NCBI RefSeq assembly: GCF_002086285.1
Contig: NZ_MVHU01000004.1
Span: 62,001 to 126,000, forward strand
Source of the DNA: Mycolicibacter kumamotonensis
GTDB lineage: Bacteria > Actinomycetota > Actinomycetes > Mycobacteriales > Mycobacteriaceae
Reading direction: 5' to 3'
DNA length: 64,000 nt
The number at the start of each line of letters is the position of its first letter. Position 1 is the stretch's first letter. Made by a program: the position numbers and the translations under genes. Below, one piece after another: positions 1 through 6,946 of this stretch. Below the pieces are notes generated by a model. It saw nothing but the letters and a program-made list of their open reading frames with translations, made no database searches and was not told the DNA's origin.

Positions 1-536
1 TCGCGGGTGCCGTACCGAATATTGAACTGCATTTAAGTCATTCAGCGCCGGAGTCGTGGGTTCTTCATGACGAAGTGTTGGCGGGTCGGATCTTCTTCGA
101 CGCCCCCAGCTCGTTCGTCCACGTTCCCGCGGCTTCGCTCGAGGAGGTCTGTCGATTCTCCGATCCTGTGGCGTACCGGATTGCCGTCACCGATTTGCAG
201 CGAACTCTCGATCAACGACGTGACACGTCGGTCTCCGAAAAAGTAAGGGACCTGCTCGAAAAAGATCCCGGAAAAACGAACATCAGCCGGACGGCGGGCG
301 AGCTTTCGATATCCCCGAGCACGTTGAAGCGGCGCCTCCGCGAAGAGGGGACCACCTTTCGCGAATTGCGTCAGTCGTTCTTGCGGGAGCGAGCAATTCT
401 GCGACTTCTCGACAGATCGTTGTCTGTAAGCGAGATCGCGGCAGAACTCGGGTACGCGGAGCTCACGAACTTCACACATGCCTTCAAACGGTGGACCGGT
501 CGTTCACCGCGCCACTTCAGAAAAACGCGCGACTGA
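1..536 (+). CDS. AraC-family transcriptional regulator, 5' part outside the window
   Basis: The frame is open from the first complete codon at base 3 to TGA at 534-536, so the gene starts left of the window. The visible N-terminal stretch resembles the end of an AraC arabinose-binding-type domain (IELHLSHSAPESWVL followed by FDAPSSFVHVPAASLE). The C-terminal 90 residues form an AraC double helix-turn-helix: SISPSTLKRRLREEG is the first recognition helix region, and SEIAAELGYAELTNFTHAFKRWTG is the second HTH with its typical signature. It lies upstream of, and in the same direction as, the thiolase operon that starts at 817, so it could activate that operon; this is inference from position only. 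The DNA-binding half is complete. Confidence 0.88.
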   Translation, partial: AGAVPNIELHLSHSAPESWVLHDEVLAGRIFFDAPSSFVHVPAASLEEVCRFSDPVAYRIAVTDLQRTLDQRRDTSVSEKVRDLLEKDPGKTNISRTAGELSISPSTLKRRLREEGTTFRELRQSFLRERAILRLLDRSLSVSEIAAELGYAELTNFTHAFKRWTGRSPRHFRKTRD

Positions 537-816
537 GGGCTATAGATCCGCCCCGGCGTGTGCCGGGCGACCATCGGAACCAGCGGGCTTCACGATCGGC
601 CTCATCTGTCACCTGGACATCGTCGAGAAACGACACGATCGGCGCGGGTTTCGGTCATCGCAGCACCCTCTTGGGAAGAGGCGCAAGGACATTCCAGAGA
701 ATCCATACCGCGCTAGCGGCGGGTGCGGGCGGGGGTGACGCGGACCTCTAGGCACGCTATGCTAACCGTCGTTCACGTCGGGACCGGCGTTGGACGCGTG
801 GTCGAGAGGAGTCCGG
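537..816 (+). other. Intergenic region upstream of the thiolase operon
   Basis: This 280-base stretch separates the AraC gene from the thiolase operon. I see no convincing gene in it. A weak -10-like TATGCT lies at 758-763, and a good Shine-Dalgarno (GAGAGGAG, 804-811) precedes the ATG at 817. No copy of the 9-bp inverted repeat found at 15949-15974 is present, so the two convergent operons need not share an operator. Confidence 0.4.
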
Positions 817-1983
817 ATGCCACACGACCAGCCGGCCATCATCGGTGCCGCCGAACTCGCTCCAGGGAGAAACGTTCCGTACACCTCCACTGAATTGCAT
901 GTGCGCGCCGCGGTCGCGGCTCTCGCCGACGCAGGGGTGGTCCCAGACGAGGTCGACGGTCTGGTGTGCGCCGGGCCGATGACGAACGAGGGTTCGATCT
1001 TCCTGTCCGAGGACCTCATGGACTATCTCGGGCTGCACAATCTGAAACTTCAGATGACCTGTCAGCTTGGCGGCGGGACCCATCTCGCCATGACGCGCAT
1101 GGCGAGTAACGTCATCGCCCGGGGCGAGGCCGAGACGGTGCTGGTCGTGTCGGCGGGCAAGTTTCCACCGATCCGCGATGGCGGGCGCGAACTGATGGCG
1201 CTGGTGTGTGACCACGCGTTCGAGATGCCCTATGGACCGTCCGTGCCGGCGCTCTACGGTTTGATCGCGCAGGCCTGGATGCACGAGACGGGACAGGGCA
1301 AGGCGGACATCGCCGAGGTCACCGTGTCGCAGGACCGGTGGGCCGCACTGAACCCCGCGGCTATCGCGCACGGCGCTCAACGCCTGACTGTGGAGGACGT
1401 GCTGGCGTCCCGGCCGATCGCCGGGCCGTTCCACTTCTACCACTGCTCGATTCCCTGCGAGGGCGGTGGCGCGCTGGTGCTGGGCTCGGCCCGCCGGGCT
1501 CGCGCGGGCAAGCACCGGCCGGTGCATTTGCTGGGCTTTGGAGAGGGTCACACCCACGGTTTTCTGACCTCGCTGGCCCGGCCGGGTCGTACCGGGGCCG
1601 CCCGTTCGGGTCCGATGGCCTTTGAGCGCTCCGGACGGGCGCCGGCCGACGTCGACATCGCTTTGCTCTACGACGCCTTCGCCTCCAACCCGGCGATGAT
1701 CCTTGAGGAGGCGGGTTTCGTGAAGCCCGGTGGGGCAGGCGATTTCTACCGTGACGGCTGCGCCGATCCGGGGGGCGACCTTCCGGTGAACACCGACGGC
1801 GGCCTAATCCGGTTCGGGCACACCGGGACCTCCTCTGGCATTTCGCAGATCCTTGAGGGTTACTGGCAGTTGTCCGGTCGCGCCGAGGGCCGTCAGGTGC
1901 CCGGGGCGGATACCGCGTTCGTGCACAGCTACGGCTCGATGCTGTGCAGTCACGTCAGCATGGTGATGGAGGGAGCGTCATGA
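817..1983 (+). CDS. Thiolase-superfamily protein (lipid-transfer/aldolase type)
   Basis: A 388-residue protein of the thiolase superfamily, closest in form to the SCP-x/Ltp2-like group rather than biosynthetic thiolases. Visible landmarks are a cysteine near the expected nucleophile position (LQMTCQLGGGTHLAM) and the C-terminal GGLIRFGHTG, which matches the thiolase GHP loop. The usual C-terminal CxGGG is replaced by a SMLCSHVSM segment. I chose the ATG at 817 because GAGAGGAG sits 5 bases upstream. Its stop overlaps the next start as ATGA, and the neighbour is a DUF35 protein. In steroid side-chain breakdown, Ltp2-type thiolase folds work as retro-aldolases with a DUF35 partner, so a C-C cleaving aldolase role on a branched hydroxyacyl-CoA is a reasonable inference. 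Ordinary thiolase activity is the alternative. Confidence 0.85.
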   Translation: MPHDQPAIIGAAELAPGRNVPYTSTELHVRAAVAALADAGVVPDEVDGLVCAGPMTNEGSIFLSEDLMDYLGLHNLKLQMTCQLGGGTHLAMTRMASNVIARGEAETVLVVSAGKFPPIRDGGRELMALVCDHAFEMPYGPSVPALYGLIAQAWMHETGQGKADIAEVTVSQDRWAALNPAAIAHGAQRLTVEDVLASRPIAGPFHFYHCSIPCEGGGALVLGSARRARAGKHRPVHLLGFGEGHTHGFLTSLARPGRTGAARSGPMAFERSGRAPADVDIALLYDAFASNPAMILEEAGFVKPGGAGDFYRDGCADPGGDLPVNTDGGLIRFGHTGTSSGISQILEGYWQLSGRAEGRQVPGADTAFVHSYGSMLCSHVSMVMEGAS

Positions 1984-2417
1984 CCGCAGCTTCGAGTTCT
2001 CTCGACGGTCTGCACGATCCTGAGGCGCTGCCGCCGCTGACCGATGTCAACCGTCCCTACTTCGCAGCAGCGGCCCGCGGTGTACTCGTCTTCCAGCGGT
2101 GCGCGAACGACCACCCTTTCCTCTACCCGCGGCTGGTGTGTCCCGTCTGCCATGACGGTGAGTTGGCCTGGGAGACCGCGGCGGGTACTGGTGAGATCGT
2201 CAGTTTCGCGCCGGTGTACCGCCCCCCGTGGGACTCGTTCCCGCGCAGCGAGCCGTACGTCGTCGTGCTCGTTCGTCTGGACGAGGGGCCGCAGTTGTTG
2301 GCCAGTCTCGAGGGCGTGGCCCCAGATGAAGTTGCGATCGGGGCGAGAGTGCGCGCAGTGTTCGAGCGGGTGAACGAGGACCTTGGGCTGGTCCGATTCA
2401 GGCTGGCGGCGTCGTGA
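1980..2417 (+). CDS. DUF35 (zinc ribbon plus OB-fold) partner of the thiolase
   Basis: A 145-residue protein with an N-terminal rubredoxin-like zinc ribbon, degenerate in its first knuckle (RCANDH then CPVCHDG), followed by an OB-fold (GTGEIVSFAPVYRPPWDSF). This is the PF12172/PF01796 architecture of the DUF35 family. DUF35 proteins form complexes with thiolase-fold enzymes and are needed for their activity in steroid aldolases; that is family knowledge. The ATG at 1980 overlaps the thiolase stop (ATGA), so the two are almost certainly translationally coupled and act together. The stop overlaps the next GTG start at 2414. Confidence 0.9.
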   Translation: MTAASSSLDGLHDPEALPPLTDVNRPYFAAAARGVLVFQRCANDHPFLYPRLVCPVCHDGELAWETAAGTGEIVSFAPVYRPPWDSFPRSEPYVVVLVRLDEGPQLLASLEGVAPDEVAIGARVRAVFERVNEDLGLVRFRLAAS

Positions 2418-3457
2418 CCACGTACGGGGTCTCGGTGCTCGGCGCGGACTTGGCCACCCTTGTCGAGACCGCCGAGGCTACCGACCTCGCCGGCTTCGAC
2501 GCCGCCTGGGCCTCGGAGTTCTACTCGCGCTCCGGCTCGATCTCGATGGCCGCGATGGCCGCGCGCACAAAGCGCTGCCGCATCGGGTCGTCGATCCTGT
2601 ATGGCGTCGGGCGCAGCCCGCTCGTGCTCGCCACCGAGGCGCGTGACCTCGACGAGCTTTCAGGCGGGCGCGTCGTACTCGGGCTCGGCAACGGTACACG
2701 CCGCATGATGAGCGACTGGCACGGCGTGGAGGACACCTCCGCTCCCGCTCTGCGCATGGAGGAGCTGGTCCCGCTCGTGCGTCGGATCTGGAACCTGCAC
2801 GAGGGCCCCGTGCGCCATGAGGGGCGCTTCTACCGGATGAATCTCGTCCCAACCGGCGACGTCGCGCCGCCGAAGCGAGCGATCCCGATCATCACCGCGG
2901 GCGTGCGTCCGCGGATGTGCGAGGTGGCAGGGCGCGTAGCCGACGGGTTGGCTGGTCATCCGCTGTTCACCACGACTTACGTCGAGGAGGTCGCCCGCCC
3001 AGCCGTCGTGCGCGGTGCGGAGCGGGCCGGACGCGATCCCGCCGACATTGAGATCGTCTCGATGGTCATCTGCGCGGTGCACGACGACCCACAGATCGCA
3101 CGTCGTGAGGCCGCGCAGCAGATCGCGTTCTACTCCTCGGTGAAGACCTACGAGCACGTGCTCGACGTCAGCGGTTTCGCCAGGCAGGCAGCGGCCATCC
3201 GCGACGCGTTCGCACGGCGTGACCTGCCGGCCATGTTCGCCGCGGTCACCGACGACATGATCGACGCGATGGCGGTGGCCGGCACCGCCGCCGAGGTCCG
3301 AGAAGGGCTGCGCCGCTACGAGGGCGTGCTGGACCACATCGTTCTCTACTCACCCTCGATTGGTCTCGCGCCCGAGCGCATCGCCGAGAACCTCGGCAGC
3401 CTCATTCGCGATTGTGCGCCGGCCTTCGCCGGCGGGAAAGGTGACCAGAGTGGCTGA
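2414..3457 (+). CDS. LLM-class (F420-type) flavin-dependent oxidoreductase
   Basis: A 347-residue luciferase-like TIM-barrel protein. Family landmarks are IGSSILYGVGRSPLVLA and LDELSGGRVVLGLGNG, the conserved phosphate-binding region of F420-dependent LLM enzymes, and the C-terminal GTAAEVREGLRRYEG. In mycobacteria such proteins usually use coenzyme F420 for hydride transfer, but the cofactor cannot be fixed from sequence alone. The GTG start overlaps the DUF35 stop (GTGA), and the stop lies inside the start of the next gene. The gene is thus embedded in the CoA-ester degradation operon and probably performs a redox step on the substrate or an intermediate. Confidence 0.88.
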   Translation: MTTYGVSVLGADLATLVETAEATDLAGFDAAWASEFYSRSGSISMAAMAARTKRCRIGSSILYGVGRSPLVLATEARDLDELSGGRVVLGLGNGTRRMMSDWHGVEDTSAPALRMEELVPLVRRIWNLHEGPVRHEGRFYRMNLVPTGDVAPPKRAIPIITAGVRPRMCEVAGRVADGLAGHPLFTTTYVEEVARPAVVRGAERAGRDPADIEIVSMVICAVHDDPQIARREAAQQIAFYSSVKTYEHVLDVSGFARQAAAIRDAFARRDLPAMFAAVTDDMIDAMAVAGTAAEVREGLRRYEGVLDHIVLYSPSIGLAPERIAENLGSLIRDCAPAFAGGKGDQSG

Positions 3458-3908
3458 CGCATCGCTCATCGGGACGCAACTCGGGAGGACCACGTTTCCC
3501 GTCGACCGGTCCAAAGTGCGCGAGTTCGCACTTTCGCTCGGCGACCGCGACCCGATCTACCAGGACGTCGCGGCCGCCCGCGCCGCCGGCTTCGGCGCGA
3601 TCCCCGCTCCTCCGACCTTCGTCGTCTCCTCGGCTCACTGGCGCGCCGACGACGACATGTTCGGCGCCCTCGGGCTCGACCTGCGACGCGTACTGCACGG
3701 TGAGTGCGGCTGGGAGTATTTCGCGCCGGTGTTCGTCGGCGACGAGCTCACCGAGACTCGTCGGGTGTCGAACGTGACCAGCCGCGAGGGGAAGCGCGGC
3801 GGCATCATGACAATCGTGACGATCGAGACCGACTTCACCAACCAGCGCGACGAACTCGTCGTGCGCCAGACCGACGTCTTGATCGAAACCGGAGGCTCCA
3901 CCCAATGA
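3450..3908 (+). CDS. FAS1-like dehydratase / MaoC N-terminal-type hotdog protein
   Basis: A 152-residue single hotdog-domain protein of the MaoC_dehydrat_N type (HadA-like: VDRSKVREFALSLGDRDPIYQ, then PAPPTFVVSSAHW, and a CGWEYFAPVFVGDELT segment). It lacks the hydratase-2 motif found in the next gene, which is usual for the structural subunit of a HadAB-like heterodimer. I chose the GTG at 3450, preceded by AAAGGTGA and overlapping the LLM stop by 8 bases; GTG at 3441 is a possible alternative. Its stop overlaps the next ATG as ATGA. Function inferred: partner subunit of an enoyl-CoA hydratase acting in this pathway. Confidence 0.85.
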   Translation: MADASLIGTQLGRTTFPVDRSKVREFALSLGDRDPIYQDVAAARAAGFGAIPAPPTFVVSSAHWRADDDMFGALGLDLRRVLHGECGWEYFAPVFVGDELTETRRVSNVTSREGKRGGIMTIVTIETDFTNQRDELVVRQTDVLIETGGSTQ

Positions 3909-4330
3909 CGACATCCCCCGCGCCGGTGGCGTTGGCCATCGGCGACGAGATGCCGACCTCACAGTTCGGCCCGCTGACGCGCTCGCACATCGTTCGCTAC
4001 GCCGGCTCCGGCGGCGACTTCAACCCGATCCACCACGACGAAGAGTTCGCCCGCGCGGCCGGCATGCCCGGTGTGTTCGGCATGGGACTGCTGCACGGCG
4101 GTGTGCTCGCGCAGCGGCTGACCGCCTGGGTGGGGCTGGCCAACATCCGCTCGTTCCGCATCCGGTTCACCGGTCAGGTATGGCCCGGTGACCTGCTCAG
4201 CTTCGGCGGCAGGGTCACCGGCGTGCGCGAGGCCGGAGGGCAGCAGGTGGCAGACCTCGAACTCGTGGTCACGCGCCAGACCGGCGAACCCGCGATAAAG
4301 GGGAGCGCCGTCGTGCAGGTGACCCGGTGA
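3905..4330 (+). CDS. MaoC-like (R)-specific enoyl-CoA hydratase
   Basis: A 141-residue hotdog protein carrying the hydratase-2 motif: GGDFNPIHHDEEFARAAG provides the catalytic Asp and His, followed by GLLHGGVLAQRLTAWVG. This is the catalytic HadB-like type. The preceding gene is a HadA-like partner, and the two overlap by four bases, so a heterodimeric (R)-specific enoyl-CoA hydratase is likely. The stop overlaps the GTG of the next gene (GTGA). It probably hydrates an unsaturated CoA ester made by the operon's dehydrogenases; the substrate is not deducible. Confidence 0.9.
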   Translation: MTTSPAPVALAIGDEMPTSQFGPLTRSHIVRYAGSGGDFNPIHHDEEFARAAGMPGVFGMGLLHGGVLAQRLTAWVGLANIRSFRIRFTGQVWPGDLLSFGGRVTGVREAGGQQVADLELVVTRQTGEPAIKGSAVVQVTR

Positions 4331-4854
4331 GCGCGCCAACGAGCGACGTCACCGGCCTCGGGATGACGTTCGGGACCTTCGACGAAGGCCGGGCGTGGGT
4401 CGGTCATCGCTCCGAACCGCGGCATGCGTGGTTCCCGATCGACCGCTCGATGGTGTTGTACTACTGCTCGCTCGTCGAGGACGCGAACCCCCGTTACTGG
4501 GAGGGTGAGGACTGCCCGCCCGGGCTGCTGATGAGCCTCGGCTTCGCGCCGCAGTGGGTGCCCGGGTACCTAGCGCGTGCCGACATGATGTTCGCGCTCA
4601 GCGTCCCGTTGCCGGGCCACCACATCATCAACGCCTCGACGACGACGGAGTTCGAACGCCGGCCCCGGGTAGGCGATCACGTGTCGATCGTGGAGGAGAT
4701 CGCCTCGATCTCCGAGCCCAAGACGACGCGGGTGGGCACCGGTGTGTTCATCACCACGGTGAGCACCTTCTCCGACCAGCACGGTGAGGTCATCGGCCGC
4801 AACACCAACGTGCTCTTCCGATACGACACCGCCGATAGTGAAGGCGCATCATGA
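4327..4854 (+). CDS. Second FAS1-like dehydratase-type hotdog protein
   Basis: A 175-residue hotdog-fold protein. Visible parts are PIDRSMVLYYCSLVEDANPRYWEG near the start, a segment TTEFERRPRVGDHVSIVEEI, and TGVFITTVSTFSDQHGEVI. These are typical of MaoC_dehydrat_N/FAS1-like dehydratases without the catalytic Asp-His motif. It starts with GTG overlapping the previous stop (GTGA), and its own stop overlaps the next ATG. Together with the next gene it makes a second HadA/HadB-like pair in the operon, suggesting a hydration step on a different chain length or branching pattern. Role inferred from pairing. Confidence 0.8.
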   Translation: MSAPTSDVTGLGMTFGTFDEGRAWVGHRSEPRHAWFPIDRSMVLYYCSLVEDANPRYWEGEDCPPGLLMSLGFAPQWVPGYLARADMMFALSVPLPGHHIINASTTTEFERRPRVGDHVSIVEEIASISEPKTTRVGTGVFITTVSTFSDQHGEVIGRNTNVLFRYDTADSEGAS

Positions 4855-5321
4855 ACGACTCCACCGAGCGCAGCATGGTCCGCGTCCCCGTGCGGTTCGA
4901 GGACATCGCCGTCGGCGACACCCTGACGCCCGTCTCGATCGAGATCAGCTACAAGCGCATCTGCATGAACGCGGCTTCGACATGGGACTGGTTCCCCGGT
5001 CACCACGACCCCGACTACGCGCGCAGCCAGGGCCAGCGCACGATCTACCTGTCAACCCTCTTCTTCCATGGCTTCATCGACCGCGGCCTCAACGAATGGG
5101 CCGGACCCGACGCGCTCATCCGGCGCCGCAGAATCTCAATGATCCGGTCGATCTATCCGGGCCAGACCGCAACCCTGAGCGGCAAGGTCGTGGCCAAACG
5201 CGACGATGGCGGACGGCGCCTCGTCGACCTCGAGTTGCTCGTCTCGAGCGAAGATGGTCCGTGCGTGCCGAGTGAAGCCACCGTTGAGCTGGCCGACCCG
5301 TTTGTCGAGGTGCCGGGGTGA
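4851..5321 (+). CDS. Second MaoC-like hydratase subunit
   Basis: A 156-residue hotdog protein. WDWFPGHHDPDYARSQG replaces the DxNPxHxD hydratase motif, so the His/Asp region is recognisable but altered; TLFFHGFIDRGLNEWAG is the equivalent of the GLL..G..A helix. It follows the FAS1-like gene with an ATGA overlap and is separated from the enoyl-CoA hydratase gene by 43 bases. It may be the catalytic half of the second heterodimer with a shifted specificity, or a hydratase variant with reduced activity. Confidence 0.78.
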   Translation: MNDSTERSMVRVPVRFEDIAVGDTLTPVSIEISYKRICMNAASTWDWFPGHHDPDYARSQGQRTIYLSTLFFHGFIDRGLNEWAGPDALIRRRRISMIRSIYPGQTATLSGKVVAKRDDGGRRLVDLELLVSSEDGPCVPSEATVELADPFVEVPG

Positions 5322-5364
5322 GCTGCCACTCACATGCGAGGCGACGGTGAGGGACGGAGGCTCG

Positions 5365-6132
5365 GTGGCCGAGCAACCGGTTCGCTACGAGGTCGTCGAC
5401 AGCGTGGCCTGGCTGACGATCAACCGGCCCGAGGCGCGCAACGCGCTGAACAACGCTGTGCGCACGGGGCTTTTCGACGCGGTACGCCGCTTCAATGACG
5501 ACGACGCGGCGAAGGTGCTCGTCCTCACCGGCGTGGGCGATAAGGCGTTCTGCGCCGGCGGGGACTTGAAGGAGATGGCGCAGAACGCGCTCAAGGTGCC
5601 CCCGAAGGACTTCGCTCCGCAGTTCGGCCGCAACATCGATGTCGCGAAGCCGACGATCGCGGCCGTCAACGGTGTCGCGTTCGCCGGGGGCTTCCTGCTC
5701 GCGCAGCAGTGCGACCTGGTCGTGGCTGCCGAACACGCGACCTTCGCCGTCAGCGAGGTCAAAGTCGGCCGCGGGTCGCCGTGGGCGGCACCGCTATCGT
5801 GGCTGGTGCCCCCACGCGTTGCCATGCAGATCCTGCTGACCGGCGACCCGATCACCGCCGAGCGCGCCCACCAGGTCGGCTTAGTCAATGAGGTGGTGCC
5901 GGCCGATCAGTTGCGCGAGCGTACCCGGCAGTTGGCGCTCAGCATCGCCGCGAACGCACCGCTATCGGTGCTTGCGTCCAAGCGCACCGTGTACCTCTCG
6001 GCACAGCACCACCTCGCCGCCGCCTACGACCTGGCCGACGAGATATGGGAGCCGGTCTATCTGAGCGACGACGCGCAGGAAGGCCCGACGGCGTTCCGCG
6101 AGAAGCGCGCACCACAGTGGAAGGGACGCTGA
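5365..6132 (+). CDS. Enoyl-CoA hydratase/isomerase (crotonase family)
   Basis: A 255-residue crotonase. INRPEARNALNNAVR is the N-terminal family signature, FCAGGDLKEMA is the CoA-binding/oxyanion segment, and VNGVAFAGGFLLAQQCDLVVAAEHATF carries the second oxyanion loop and the signature around residues 95-120. The position usually held by the first catalytic Glu reads VSEVKVGRGSPWAA. I chose the GTG at 5365, which has GGACGGAGG 4-5 bases upstream; an earlier in-frame GTG at 5347 is less well placed. In a geranyl-CoA-like route this would correspond to AtuE (isohexenylglutaconyl-CoA hydratase); that assignment rests on context. Confidence 0.9.
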   Translation: MAEQPVRYEVVDSVAWLTINRPEARNALNNAVRTGLFDAVRRFNDDDAAKVLVLTGVGDKAFCAGGDLKEMAQNALKVPPKDFAPQFGRNIDVAKPTIAAVNGVAFAGGFLLAQQCDLVVAAEHATFAVSEVKVGRGSPWAAPLSWLVPPRVAMQILLTGDPITAERAHQVGLVNEVVPADQLRERTRQLALSIAANAPLSVLASKRTVYLSAQHHLAAAYDLADEIWEPVYLSDDAQEGPTAFREKRAPQWKGR

Positions 6133-6133
6133 C

Positions 6134-6946
6134 ATGGCGGTGACCATGCAGTCGGTAATCGCCGACATCGAAGCCGAAACGGCCGCGTTGCGCGAACTCA
6201 TCGCACCGCTGCCCGAAGGTCCGCGCGGCTGGGACGCGCCGACTCCGGCCGTGGGCTGGGCGATCCGCGACCAGATCAGCCATCTGGCGTTCTTCGACGA
6301 CGTGGCGGTGCGCTCGGCCACCGACCCCGACGGTTTCAGCAGCGACTACCTGCCGATGATGGCCGACGGAAGCATCTCACCCGACGTCATCGCTGAGCGC
6401 TACCGTCAAATGCCGGCTGCCGACCTGCTCGCGTGGTTCGACACGTCGCGTGCAGCCCTCGTTGCGGCGTTCGCGGACATTGCCCCGGCGACCCGCCTGC
6501 CGTGGTTCGGGCCGACGATGAGCGCGGTCTCGTCGCTGACAGCGCGACTCATGGAGACCTGGGCGCACGGCCAGGACATCGTCGACGCGCTCGGCGCGAC
6601 CCGCGAGGCCACGGCACGGCTGCGGCACGTGGCCCACATCGGGGTGGGTGCGCGCGCTTTCAGCTACCTGGCCAACGGTCTGGACCTCCCCGCGGACCCG
6701 GTACGCGTCGAGCTGACCGCTCCGGACGGCAGCGTCTGGACGTGGGGGCCAGCCGACGCCGCCAACCGCGTGAGCGGGCCGGCGCTGGACTTTTGCCTGT
6801 TGGTGACCCAACGCCGCCACCGCGACGACACCGCTTTGGTCGCCGACGGACCGCTGGCCGACCAGTGGCTCGCGATCGCCCAGGCCTTCGCGGGGCCCCC
6901 TGGCGGCGGGCGCGTGGCGGGCCAGTTCGCAGGGGGTCAGCGGTGA
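6134..6946 (+). CDS. TIGR03084-family (DinB/mycothiol-type) metal-binding protein
   Basis: A 270-residue protein of the actinobacterial TIGR03084 family, a branch of the DinB/MDMPI four-helix superfamily that includes mycothiol-dependent maleylpyruvate isomerase. The metal-binding residues expected of the family are visible in WAIRDQISHLAFFDD near residue 50 and METWAHGQDIVDAL near residue 145. It starts one base after the crotonase stop and overlaps the AtuA gene (GTGA). Family members lie beside atuA-like genes in many mycothiol-producing actinobacteria as far as I know. The reaction is unknown; a mycothiol-dependent isomerisation or transfer in this pathway is inference. Confidence 0.82.
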   Translation: MAVTMQSVIADIEAETAALRELIAPLPEGPRGWDAPTPAVGWAIRDQISHLAFFDDVAVRSATDPDGFSSDYLPMMADGSISPDVIAERYRQMPAADLLAWFDTSRAALVAAFADIAPATRLPWFGPTMSAVSSLTARLMETWAHGQDIVDALGATREATARLRHVAHIGVGARAFSYLANGLDLPADPVRVELTAPDGSVWTWGPADAANRVSGPALDFCLLVTQRRHRDDTALVADGPLADQWLAIAQAFAGPPGGGRVAGQFAGGQR

